From Gp6-AA45 sp035652075 (GTDB lineage: Bacteria; Acidobacteriota; Vicinamibacteria; Vicinamibacterales; CAVVIG01): DNA of 64,000 nt. The DNA lies in assembly GCA_035652075.1 (NCBI GenBank), contig DASREL010000085.1:10557-74556 (forward strand). The letters run 5' to 3'. Positions 33,871 to 42,214 of the stretch are shown here, in pieces (the first letter of the stretch is position 1; the number at the start of each line of letters is the position of its first letter). The position numbers and the translations under genes are program-made. The notes beneath the pieces are model-generated. The model did not search any database and was not told the origin of the DNA. It saw nothing but the letters and a program-made list of their open reading frames with translations.

Positions 33871-34608
33871 TTGCGGAATCGCCTGGACGCGATCGTGACC
33901 CGGCTGGCAGCTCGTGCGGCGAGCGATGATCCGGATCCGCTTGTGCTGCAACTGCTGCTCAGGCAGTACCGGCGCACGGGACGCGAGGATCTGTTTGCGG
34001 TCCTCGGGCCGGAGCTTGCGCGCGGCGTGTGCAGCGCGGAAGGTCCCGAGTGGCTCAATGCCGTGTGCGACGCGCTCGCGATTTCGGATGACGAGCTCGT
34101 GCTCGACAGCGCGCGGCGGCTGCTCGAGTCACAGCGTGACGTCGTATCGCCATCGAGCATCGACGCGGCACTGCGAGGAGTCGTTGCAGTCGGAGACATG
34201 GATGCCCTCGCGACGATCATCGACAACCTCGAACGGTTCGTCGCGATGAGGTACGAGCCGGGCGAAGCGATGCGCGACACGACGACCACGGCATCGGCGT
34301 TGCTCACGGCGTACGACGTCACGGGACGGCTGCCGTACGCGATGCTCGCGGATGAACTGGTGCACGCCGACCGCGGTGGCGATCACGATGATGTGATCGT
34401 GGCATCACAGGCGGTGCAGGTGCTATGCCGTCTGGCGGCGCTGCACGGGGACGCGGATTATCGCGCCGCGGCGGTGATTGCGCCGAACGCCGATCATCGG
34501 GCGGAGGCCGAGCGCCTGATCGCGCGATACGACCGGCATCCGCTCGAACGTCCGCGCGAAGCGGCGGCGTTCGGACTCGCGCTCGCACGCTGGCTCGATC
34601 TGCAATAA
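33871..34608 (+). CDS. Alpha-helical protein of unknown function
   Basis: A 245-residue soluble protein made almost wholly of amphipathic helices, without signal peptide or membrane segment. It resembles the alpha/alpha repeat part of DUF255-type thioredoxin-domain proteins (AYDVTGRLPYAMLADELV, ASQAVQVLCRLAALHGDADY), but no thioredoxin domain is present. The start is TTG with TATTAT upstream. It lies 15 nt before the transketolase gene, which has its own -10-like box. Function unknown. Confidence 0.8.
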   Translation: MRNRLDAIVTRLAARAASDDPDPLVLQLLLRQYRRTGREDLFAVLGPELARGVCSAEGPEWLNAVCDALAISDDELVLDSARRLLESQRDVVSPSSIDAALRGVVAVGDMDALATIIDNLERFVAMRYEPGEAMRDTTTTASALLTAYDVTGRLPYAMLADELVHADRGGDHDDVIVASQAVQVLCRLAALHGDADYRAAAVIAPNADHRAEAERLIARYDRHPLERPREAAAFGLALARWLDLQ

Positions 34609-34611
34609 GAT
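34606..34611 (+). promoter_or_regulatory. -10-like TAAGAT before transketolase
   Basis: TAAGAT overlaps the stop codon TAA of the preceding gene and ends 12 nt before ATG 34624. Confidence 0.45.
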
Positions 34612-34623
34612 TTGCACACCGTT

Positions 34624-36528
34624 ATGGAACGCGCTTCGCTGATACCCGCCCTCAAGAACATCGCCACGCGTCTTCGCATCGACTCGATTCGAGCGACATC
34701 GGAAGCCGGCAGCGGTCATCCGACGAGCTGCTGCTCGATGGCCGACTTCACGGCCGCGCTCTTCTTCGCCGAGATGCGCTTCGATCCGAAGGATCCGCAC
34801 AATCCGGATGCCGATCGCTTCGTGCTGTCCAAAGGGCACGCCGCGCCGATCCTGTACTCGGCCTGGGCGGAGGCGGGCGCGTTTCCGCGCGAGGACCTGC
34901 TGCAGCTGCGCGAAATCGGATCGGATCTCGAAGGGCATCCGACGCCGCGGTTGAACTTCGTCGACGTCGCGACCGGCTCGCTCGGTCAGGGCATCTGCGC
35001 CGCGATCGGCAGCGCGCTCAACGCGCGCCGGATCAAGTCGGACTACCGCACCTACGTGGTCATGGGCGACGGCGAGTCGGCCGAAGGCTCGGTGTGGGAA
35101 GCGGGTGACGTCGCGGCGATCGACGGTCTCGACAATCTCTGCGCGATCACCGACGTCAACGCGTTGGGGCAGAGCCGCGCCACGATGTGGCAGCACGACA
35201 TGGAGCAGTTCGCGCGGCGATGGCGCGCGTTCGGCTGGCATACGGTCGTCATCGACGGTCACGACATGAACGCGATCCTCGATGCCCTCGCGGAGGCGCG
35301 CAGCACGAAGGGGCAGCCGACGATGATCCTCGCGCGGACGATCAAGGGTAAAGGCGTCTCGTTCGTCGAAGGCAAGGACGGTTGGCATGGCAAGCCGTTC
35401 AAGAAAGGCGAGGAGATGGACCGCGCCATCGCGGAACTCGAGACGCAGTTCGTGCCGGTGCCGACCGACGGCCCAGCGGCCAACCTGACGGCGCATATCC
35501 AGAGGCCGGCGTCGCGTCCGCGTCCCGTCGAAACTCCCAAGCCGATGCCGGCACCCGCCTACAAGATGGGTGAGCAGGTCGCCACGCGCGAAGCGTACGG
35601 CGTCGCCATCGCCAAGCTCGGCGACGTCGACACGCGCGTCGTCGCGCTCGATGCGGACGTGAAGAACTCCACGTTCAGCGATAAGTTCGAGAAGGCGCAT
35701 CCCGATCGCTTCTACCAGAATTTCATCGCCGAGCAGGTGATGGTCGGTTCGGCGATGGGGCTCGCGGCGCGCGGCGCGATTCCGTTCCCGTCGACGTTCG
35801 CGGCGTTTCTGACCCGCGCCGCCGACTTCGTGCGCATGGCCGCGATCAGCAACGTTAACGTCAAGTTCGCGGGATCGCACGCCGGCGTGTCGATTGGCGA
35901 AGACGGACCGTCGCAGATGGCGCTCGAGGATCTCGCGATGTTCCGCGCCGAACCGAACTACGCGGTGCTCTACCCGTGTGACGCCGTGAGCACCGAGCGG
36001 CTCGTCGCCGCGATGGCGTATCACCCCGGACCGGCATACATGCGGACGAGTCGTCCGAAAACGCCGGTCATCTACGGCAACGACGAGCAGTTTCCGATCG
36101 GCGGACTGAAAGTCGTGCGGCAGAGCACCGACGATGTGGCGACGGTGGTTGGGGCGGGTGTGACGTTGTTCGAAGCACTGAAGGCGTACGATCAGCTCCG
36201 CGAATCGCGGACCTTGATTCGCGTCATCGATCTGTACTCGCTGTCACCGATCGATCGCGACGGCCTCGTCGCCGCGGCGCGTGCGACCGGCGGCAACCTG
36301 ATTACCGTCGAAGATCACTATGCGGCCGGCGGCATCGGCGATGCGGTCGCCGAAGCGGTTGCCGACGCCGGCTTCACCGTCCACCGGCTCGCGGTCCGCG
36401 AGATTCCGCGCAGCGGAAAACCGGAAGAGCTGATAGAGCGGTTTGGGATATCGGCCGCTCATATCGTTCAAGAGGTTCAGAGGGTTCAAAAGGTTCAGAA
36501 GGTTCAAAAGGTTCAAGAGGCTCGCTGA
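34624..36528 (+). CDS. tkt: Transketolase
   Basis: A 634-residue single-chain thiamine-diphosphate enzyme. ThDP/metal site: VVMGDGESAEGSVWEAGDVAAIDGLDNLCAITDVN. Pyrimidine domain: QNFIAEQVMVGSAMGLAARG. A C-terminal transketolase_C domain (LIRVIDLYSLSPIDRD) follows. It interconverts sugar phosphates in the pentose phosphate pathway. The last about 20 residues are VQ(E/R/K) repeats written by a 9-bp intergenic-type repeat that has run into the gene, so this tail is unlikely to be functional transketolase sequence. The start is ATG 34624. Confidence 0.95.
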   Translation: MERASLIPALKNIATRLRIDSIRATSEAGSGHPTSCCSMADFTAALFFAEMRFDPKDPHNPDADRFVLSKGHAAPILYSAWAEAGAFPREDLLQLREIGSDLEGHPTPRLNFVDVATGSLGQGICAAIGSALNARRIKSDYRTYVVMGDGESAEGSVWEAGDVAAIDGLDNLCAITDVNALGQSRATMWQHDMEQFARRWRAFGWHTVVIDGHDMNAILDALAEARSTKGQPTMILARTIKGKGVSFVEGKDGWHGKPFKKGEEMDRAIAELETQFVPVPTDGPAANLTAHIQRPASRPRPVETPKPMPAPAYKMGEQVATREAYGVAIAKLGDVDTRVVALDADVKNSTFSDKFEKAHPDRFYQNFIAEQVMVGSAMGLAARGAIPFPSTFAAFLTRAADFVRMAAISNVNVKFAGSHAGVSIGEDGPSQMALEDLAMFRAEPNYAVLYPCDAVSTERLVAAMAYHPGPAYMRTSRPKTPVIYGNDEQFPIGGLKVVRQSTDDVATVVGAGVTLFEALKAYDQLRESRTLIRVIDLYSLSPIDRDGLVAAARATGGNLITVEDHYAAGGIGDAVAEAVADAGFTVHRLAVREIPRSGKPEELIERFGISAAHIVQEVQRVQKVQKVQKVQEAR

Positions 36529-36561
36529 ACCTCCGGAACCTCTTGAACCTCTTGAACCTTA
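36467..36561. repeat. 9-bp repeat hairpin spanning tkt and spy-like 3' ends
   Basis: Six units of TTCAAGAGG/TTCAAAAGG type (36467-36520), a five-base CTCGC spacer and four inverted units (36526-36561). The left arm encodes the transketolase tail, the first inverted unit supplies its TGA, and the last supplies the TAA of the convergent spy-like gene. The transcript from either side can fold into a stem of about 28 bp with mismatches. Confidence 0.88.
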
Positions 36562-37071
36562 TTGTTTGCCCCGCCCACGTCGCCCCTGCGGCGGGCCGTT
36601 CGTCACGATCTGTTTGACCTGCGCCTGTTGATCCGCGGTCAGCACCTGCATCGCTTCGGCGATCACGTGCGCCTGCGCGACAGCCATCCGGCCTTCGGCC
36701 TGTGACACGTTGGACCAGAGCTGCAGGATCTGATCGTCGGTCTGACCGCTGACCTGCGCGGCCACGAGCGCGTGCCGCGCGTCGGCGACCTGCTTCATCA
36801 ACCCCTGCACTTCCGTTTTGTGCGAGTCGAGGATCGATTTGATCTGCGACTGCTGCGCGTCGCTCAGGCCAAGCCGCTCCGCGCCGCGTCCCAACAACAT
36901 CTCGAGCGGGCCGCCGGGCATGCCCGGTCCGCCAGGGCCCATGCGGCCGCCCCGAAACGCCGGGCGGTCGGGATTCGTATTCTGAGCAGAGACGTATGAA
37001 CTGCCGGCTACACCGAACGCGAGCACGAGCGCGCCAGCGCCTACCAGGAATCGTTTCCGGTGAATCGTCAT
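36559..37071 (-). CDS. Spy/CpxP-like periplasmic LTxxQ protein
   Basis: A 170-residue exported protein with a signal peptide (residues 8-28, cut near VSAQ). A Gly/Pro/Met-rich linker follows (RGGRMGPGGPGMPGG). An all-helical domain carries LGLSDAQQSQIKSIL and LTADQQAQVKQIV, the LTxxQ-type motifs of Spy/CpxP chaperones and metal-resistance sensors. It probably buffers envelope stress. AGGAGG 7 nt before the ATG is a clear Shine-Dalgarno. It diverges from a response regulator, which may control it. Confidence 0.87.
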   Translation of the reverse strand: MTIHRKRFLVGAGALVLAFGVAGSSYVSAQNTNPDRPAFRGGRMGPGGPGMPGGPLEMLLGRGAERLGLSDAQQSQIKSILDSHKTEVQGLMKQVADARHALVAAQVSGQTDDQILQLWSNVSQAEGRMAVAQAHVIAEAMQVLTADQQAQVKQIVTNGPPQGRRGRGKQ

Positions 37072-37139
37072 CGTGGTGCCTCCTGTCTAACTGTGACGGG
37101 CACGCGGTGACGGCGGAATGAACGGATAATGAAAAAAAT

Positions 37140-37856
37140 ATGACGCCTCGAGTGATGGTCGTTGAGGACGAACCGAATATTCGCGAGCTGGTGTGCCTGC
37201 ATCTCGGTCTCGAAGGGTATGACTGCGAAGGGATTGGCGACGGGCAGCAGGCGTTGAAGCGCAGCGAACAGGATCGGTACGACCTGCTCGTGCTCGACTT
37301 GATGCTGCCCGGCCTCGACGGCCTGGCGCTATGCCGCGCGGTGCGCAACGGCAAGACGAATCATGACGTCCCGATCCTGATGCTGACGGCGCGCCGCGAC
37401 GAAAGCGACAAAGTGATCGGTCTCGAGAGCGGCGCCGACGACTACCTGACGAAACCGTTCGGCGTGCGCGAGCTCGTCGCCCGGGCGCGCGCGTTGCTGC
37501 GCCGGCCGCGCCAGGCACAGCCCGCGCCTGCCGCCAGCGGCGATGGTCTGGGGCCGGCGATTGCGATCCATGGACTCGACATCGATCCGGCGCGCCGGCG
37601 CGTCGTCGCCGACGGCCGCGAGGTGGAACTGACGGATCAGGAATTCCGGCTCCTGTATCTTCTGGCCACGCATCCCGGGATCGTGTTCAGCCGCGAAGCG
37701 CTGCTCGCGAAGATCTGGCGCGGCGACACGTTCGTGACCGTTCGCAGCGTCGACACGCTGGTCAAACGGCTGCGCAGACGGATCGAACCGGATCCCGCCG
37801 ACCCGAAGCATCTCCTGACGGTGTGGGGTGTTGGCTACAAGTTCGCCGACGCGTGA
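37140..37856 (+). CDS. OmpR/PhoB-family response regulator
   Basis: A 238-residue regulator. The receiver (1-118) has acidic residues at 10-11, phospho-acceptor Asp53 (LVLDLMLPGLDG) and Lys105 (LTKPFGV). The C-terminal winged helix (about 140-238) has ELTDQEFRLLYLLATHPG and TVRSVDTLVKRLRRRIE. No histidine kinase is adjacent, so it is an orphan in this window. It is divergent from the spy-like gene with a 68-bp gap. A GATAAT (37125-37130) lies 9 nt before the ATG. Confidence 0.95.
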   Translation: MTPRVMVVEDEPNIRELVCLHLGLEGYDCEGIGDGQQALKRSEQDRYDLLVLDLMLPGLDGLALCRAVRNGKTNHDVPILMLTARRDESDKVIGLESGADDYLTKPFGVRELVARARALLRRPRQAQPAPAASGDGLGPAIAIHGLDIDPARRRVVADGREVELTDQEFRLLYLLATHPGIVFSREALLAKIWRGDTFVTVRSVDTLVKRLRRRIEPDPADPKHLLTVWGVGYKFADA

Positions 37857-37858
37857 CG

Positions 37859-38623
37859 CTACACCTCTTCCGGAATCGGCGGCAGCGCGCGTTTGTGTTC
37901 GCTCGCACGCATCAATCGTTCGATCTTCATCGCAAGGGCGGGTGACACGCCCTGCGCCCCGTCCTCGAGATAGCGCTCGAGATCGGCGTACGTGAATCCC
38001 ATCTCTTCTTCGTCGGTCTGGCCGAGCCACAGCCCAGCGCTCGGCGTGCGATCGATGATCGCTTGCGGCACCTTGAGATCGCGCGCGAGGTCGCGCACTT
38101 CGCGCTTCACCAGGTGACCGATCGGCAGCAGGTCGCATCCGCCGTCGCCGTACTTCGTGAAGTAGCCGATCGCGAGCTCCGAGCGATTGCCGGTCCCGGC
38201 GACGAGATAGTTCAACGTGTTCGCGAGGTAATACAGCGTCGCCATCCGAAGACGCGGTTTCAGGTTCGCGAGCGGCACCCGGCCCCGAAGCGGATCCGGC
38301 GCCGGTGCCGATCGCAGCTGCGGCGGCATCGCGGCGGCGGACGTCTGCACATCCCGTGTGAGCTCGTCGTAGGTAGGACCGAGATCCACCCGCACGGTCG
38401 GCAGCGAAAAATGCGTTGCGACGACGACCGCGTCACGCTCGTCCTGCGGATCGCTGTGGCACGGCAGGATTGCGGCGATGACGTTTCCTGGCGCGGCGAG
38501 TTGTGCCAGACGCGCGACGACGGCGGAGTCGAGACCGCCGCTGAGGCCGACGACGAAGCCGCGCGCGCCGGCCGCGGTCGTGTGCCGGCGCATCCAGGAC
38601 GCGATCCGATCACTGGTCGACAT
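37859..38623 (-). CDS. nadE: NH3-dependent NAD+ synthetase
   Basis: A 254-residue N-type ATP pyrophosphatase that amidates nicotinate adenine dinucleotide. It shows GFVVGLSGGLDSAVVARLA (SGGxDS P-loop), NLKPRLRMATLYYLAN, GTGNRSELAIGYFTKYGDGGCDLLPIGHL and PSAGLWLGQTDEEEMGF. No glutaminase domain is present, so it uses ammonia. ATG 38623 is chosen because the enzyme begins there and TAGAAT (38632-38637, minus strand) lies 8 nt upstream, inside the 3' end of the DUF72 gene. Confidence 0.95.
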   Translation of the reverse strand: MSTSDRIASWMRRHTTAAGARGFVVGLSGGLDSAVVARLAQLAAPGNVIAAILPCHSDPQDERDAVVVATHFSLPTVRVDLGPTYDELTRDVQTSAAAMPPQLRSAPAPDPLRGRVPLANLKPRLRMATLYYLANTLNYLVAGTGNRSELAIGYFTKYGDGGCDLLPIGHLVKREVRDLARDLKVPQAIIDRTPSAGLWLGQTDEEEMGFTYADLERYLEDGAQGVSPALAMKIERLMRASEHKRALPPIPEEV

Positions 38624-39353
38624 GGCGCTGAATTCTATCGCGGAGGCGGACGGCGTCTCTTGGCGCGTGCCCCCCGGTGTCGTTGTTGAAGTACGCGTAG
38701 ATCGCGCAGCCGCTGCGATGGCGGTCCGCCAACCACGCCGCCCACGATTCAAGCGCCTCGTCTGAATAGCTGCCGGTGTACTTCTGCGTGCCGTGGAATC
38801 GCACGTAGACAAACGGCCCGCAGGCGATCTTGCCCGTCGCGGATCCCGCCATGTCGTGCAGACACAGCGTCACGTGATGGCCGGCGAGCATGTCGAGCAC
38901 CTCGTCCGCGTACCAACTCGGATCGCGGAACTCCATCACATGACGACGTGTCCGCGGCAGCGCGTGCAGAAACGTCTCGAGCCGTTCGAGATTGACCGCG
39001 AAGTTCGGCGGCAGCTGATACAGGACTGGTCCAAAGGCGTGTTCGAGCCGTTTGGCGCGCGAGAAGAAGAGCGCCAGCGGATCTTTGGGATCCTTCAGCT
39101 TCTTCATGTGCGTCAGGTAGCGACTCGCTTTGACGGCGAACACGAAGTTCTTTGGCGCGCGACGCGCCCACGCCGCGAACGTCGTCGCTTCGGGAAGACG
39201 GTAAAAGCTGTTGTTGATCTCCACCGTATCGAAACGTTCGGCGTAATACTCGAGCCATCGCGTCTGCGGGAGCTCTGCAGGATAGAAATCGCCGCGCCAG
39301 TGTTTGTACTGCCACCCCGAACAGCCGATTCGTATGCTAATATTTGAACGCAT
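38610..39353 (-). CDS. DUF72 family protein (YecE-like)
   Basis: A 247-residue TIM-barrel-like protein with the family opening IRIGCSGWQYKHWRGDFYP, then NSFYRLPEATTFAAWARRAPKNFVFAVKAS, MEFRDPSW and FVYVRFHGTQKYTGSYSDEAL. The biochemical function of DUF72 is not established. It overlaps the nadE start by 14 bp. Upstream lies the ftsH gene in divergent orientation. Confidence 0.92.
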   Translation of the reverse strand: MRSNISIRIGCSGWQYKHWRGDFYPAELPQTRWLEYYAERFDTVEINNSFYRLPEATTFAAWARRAPKNFVFAVKASRYLTHMKKLKDPKDPLALFFSRAKRLEHAFGPVLYQLPPNFAVNLERLETFLHALPRTRRHVMEFRDPSWYADEVLDMLAGHHVTLCLHDMAGSATGKIACGPFVYVRFHGTQKYTGSYSDEALESWAAWLADRHRSGCAIYAYFNNDTGGHAPRDAVRLRDRIQRHVDQ

Positions 39354-39422
39354 TTCCGCGTCACCCCGCGGAGATTCCTCTCACAACCGAACGCGTCCGT
39401 TTCAGACACACTGGAGTTCTCT

Positions 39423-41213
39423 GTGTTTGCTCGCAAGTGGTCTCATCGCCGCCCCATCATTGTTGCGATCGTGTCACTCGTCGCCGTAGTCGCGACCATT
39501 GCGATCGTCGTGCGCGCGCGCACCTCGAGCGAGGTTGCGCAGGTGCCGTTCTCCGACCTCTTGCGTGACCTCGACAATGGCACAGTGACCGACGTCGTCG
39601 TCACCGCCGACGTCATCGATTTCAAGCTCAAGGACAGCCACGCGTTTCGCACCGTCGCGCCGGCGAATTACGTGACGGCGAATGCGGCCTTCGTGCCGGA
39701 GCTCGCGCGCAAGGGCGTTCGCATCGACGTGCGGACGGCAGCCGATCAGTCGGCGGTCAGCTACGGCGCGATCGTGCTCGGCATTGGCTTCGTCGGCCTG
39801 CTGGGCTTCACGCTCTACCGTGTGACGACGGGCCGCATCCCTGCGCTCGAGAGCAAGACGCGCGAAGCGGATCCCGAAGCGCAGAACGTCACCTTCGCCG
39901 ACGTCGCGGGTGTCGACGAGGCGAAAGAAGAAGTCAAGGAGATCGTCGACTTCCTGCGCGAGCCCGAACGCTTCTCCGCGATCGGCGGCCGCATCCCGAA
40001 GGGGGTGCTGCTCGTCGGGCCGCCCGGAACGGGCAAGACGCTGCTCGCGCGCTCGATCGCCGGCGAAGCCAAGGTGCCGTTCCTCTTCACGAGCGGCTCC
40101 GATTTCGTCGAGATGTACGCCGGCGTCGGCGCGTCGCGCATCCGCAAGCTGTTCCGCGACGCCCGCCGTCATCCGTCCTGCATCGTGTTCATCGACGAGC
40201 TCGACGCCGTCGGCCGCAGCCGCGGCGGCAACTCGCTGTCGCACGAAGAACGCGAGCAGACGCTGAACCAGCTGCTCGTCGAGATGGACGGCTTCGCGCC
40301 GAACCAGGGCATCGTCGTCATCGCGGCAACGAACCGTGCGGACATTCTGGATCCCGCGCTGCTGCGGCCGGGGCGTTTCGATCGGCAGGTGACTGTCGGC
40401 GCGCCCGATTTGAAAGGCCGCGAGCAGATCCTCAAGATTCACGCCAAGAAAGTTCCGCTGGATGCGGAGATCAATCTCCGTCAGATCGCGCGCGGCACGC
40501 CGGGCTTCTCCGGCGCCGATCTCGCCAATCTGATCAACGAAGCGGCGCTCTTCGCGGTCCGCAGCGGACGCCAGGTCGTGACGAACCATGACCTCGATCA
40601 GGCGCGCGACAAAGTGTTGATGGGCGTCGAGCGCAAGTCGTTGACGATGAGCGAGCAGGAGCGAATCACCTGCGCGTATCACGAGGCGGGGCACGCGGTC
40701 GTGGCGGCGCTGCTGCCGAGCGCGGACCCGCTCCACAAGGTGACGATCATTCCGCGCGGCCGTGCGCTCGGGGTGACGATGCAGCTGCCCGAAGGCGATC
40801 GGCACACGCACTCGCGCCAGTTCCTCGAGGCGCAGATTGCGATTCTGATGGGCGGCCGCATCGCCGAAGAAATCTTCCTGCGTCAGATGACCAGCGGCGC
40901 CGGCAACGACATCGAACGGGCCACCGACATCGCGCGCAAGATGGTCTGCGAGTTCGGTATGTCCTCGCTCGGACCGTTGGCGTACCGCACGCCTGGCAAT
41001 CCGTGGGAAACGGACCGCGGCGCCGGGATCAGCGAAGCGACCGCGCAGCGCGTCGACGAAGAAGTGCGCGAGTTCGTGATGCGCGGTTACGAGACGGCTC
41101 GTCAGCTGATCGCGACGCACCGTTCGGCAGTGCGCAACCTCGCCGAAGAACTGCTCGTCGTCGAATCGCTCGACGCGGACGGCATCAAGACGATCATCTC
41201 GGCCGCCGCCTGA
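39423..41213 (+). CDS. ftsH: ATP-dependent zinc metalloprotease FtsH
   Basis: A 596-residue membrane AAA+ protease. Two membrane helices (about 11-32 and 114-132) flank a periplasmic domain of about 80 residues. Walker A is GPPGTGKT at 199-206 and Walker B FIDELDA at 256-262. The SRH (ATNRADILDPALLRPGRFDR) is intact. The zinc site is HEAGH at 420-424 with Asp496 as third ligand. It degrades misfolded membrane proteins and short-lived regulators. The start is GTG 39423 with GGAG 6 nt upstream. AT-rich TATGCTAATAT about 80 bp upstream (39333-39343) is the likely promoter. Confidence 0.97.
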   Translation: MFARKWSHRRPIIVAIVSLVAVVATIAIVVRARTSSEVAQVPFSDLLRDLDNGTVTDVVVTADVIDFKLKDSHAFRTVAPANYVTANAAFVPELARKGVRIDVRTAADQSAVSYGAIVLGIGFVGLLGFTLYRVTTGRIPALESKTREADPEAQNVTFADVAGVDEAKEEVKEIVDFLREPERFSAIGGRIPKGVLLVGPPGTGKTLLARSIAGEAKVPFLFTSGSDFVEMYAGVGASRIRKLFRDARRHPSCIVFIDELDAVGRSRGGNSLSHEEREQTLNQLLVEMDGFAPNQGIVVIAATNRADILDPALLRPGRFDRQVTVGAPDLKGREQILKIHAKKVPLDAEINLRQIARGTPGFSGADLANLINEAALFAVRSGRQVVTNHDLDQARDKVLMGVERKSLTMSEQERITCAYHEAGHAVVAALLPSADPLHKVTIIPRGRALGVTMQLPEGDRHTHSRQFLEAQIAILMGGRIAEEIFLRQMTSGAGNDIERATDIARKMVCEFGMSSLGPLAYRTPGNPWETDRGAGISEATAQRVDEEVREFVMRGYETARQLIATHRSAVRNLAEELLVVESLDADGIKTIISAAA

Positions 41214-41218
41214 AATCC

Positions 41219-42214
41219 TCAGATGGCGGAAGCGGCGGGCGAGTCGGGCCACGCCGGCAGCGGCCGCGCCACGTATCCCGCATGCGCGAGACGGCTCTGA
41301 AAAAGAGCCGTCTCCGACGCCCAGAACAGCAACTTCACCCACAACCGCGCCACGACGTAACACTGTGCGATCGCAAACGCGATCCAAACGAGCGCGCCGT
41401 GTTCGACGCCAGGCGCAATCGACGCGTACGCTCCCACCGCCAATAGAAACACGCAGAAGTTGATCAGATAGACACCGACGGCTGCGGCGTAATTGCGCTC
41501 GATGAAGCCCAGCGCGCTGCTGATTGCGCCCACCATGCTGCGGCGATCTTCGACGACGGCGCGCACCTTGGCGTAATCGAACACCACATTCGCCGCGGCG
41601 ACGAGCACGCCGAAGACGACGTACAGCGCGACGCGTGCGAGGAACGCGGTCCGCTCGACGGTGACGTCGTGGATCATGCGCGGGTAAAGGCGGTCGAACA
41701 GCCATCCGTGCAGAGGACCGAACAGGAATCCGTACACGAGTGCCTGCACGAGCGCCAACCGAAGAAAGCGAAAGAAGAACGTGCCGCAGGCCGAGAAGAA
41801 TGCTGGCGATCCGACCGCGCGGTCGCGGGCGAAGCGATCGATGATGCCGCCGGCGAGGAAGATCCAGAGGCCGATGTAGGCCGCCGCGGCGCCGATGATC
41901 AGGACCGGTCGCGACGTGTTGTCGAGAAACGCGCTGGCGTTGTCGAGGACCGCTGCGAAACCGATGATCCGCGGGGTCAACGTGACGCCGACGCCGCTCG
42001 CCTGATCGGTGAACTCCTGCATCCACTCGTAGTCGACGCCGTCGGCGACGCGATTGGCCGTCATGCTGTCGCCGAGGTGCGTCGCGATTTGCGATCGCAG
42101 CGCGATCGCGAGCGGCAGCGACACGACAAGCGTCAGCAGCCAGACACCAGCGAGGATGGCCGGAGCCCGGTTGACGCGCGCGACGCCGTCGCGGACTACG
42201 CCAAAGAGGCCCAT
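41219..42214 (-). CDS. Polytopic membrane protein, unknown function
   Basis: A 331-residue protein with about six or seven hydrophobic helices and an extracytoplasmic segment at about residues 50-85. No named family is recognised; the pattern resembles uncharacterised bacterial proteins with repeated four-helix units (DUF4013-like). It overlaps the upstream M1 peptidase gene by 19 bp and is therefore co-transcribed with it. Its 3' end is 5 bp from the convergent ftsH stop. Confidence 0.82.
   Translation of the reverse strand: MGLFGVVRDGVARVNRAPAILAGVWLLTLVVSLPLAIALRSQIATHLGDSMTANRVADGVDYEWMQEFTDQASGVGVTLTPRIIGFAAVLDNASAFLDNTSRPVLIIGAAAAYIGLWIFLAGGIIDRFARDRAVGSPAFFSACGTFFFRFLRLALVQALVYGFLFGPLHGWLFDRLYPRMIHDVTVERTAFLARVALYVVFGVLVAAANVVFDYAKVRAVVEDRRSMVGAISSALGFIERNYAAAVGVYLINFCVFLLAVGAYASIAPGVEHGALVWIAFAIAQCYVVARLWVKLLFWASETALFQSRLAHAGYVARPLPAWPDSPAASAI

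Noticed and set aside
39474..42026. Very long open frame (850 codons) on the minus strand opposite ftsH
   Set aside because: Arg/Asp/His-rich composition is the antisense shadow of a GC-rich gene; ftsH on the plus strand has every catalytic motif.
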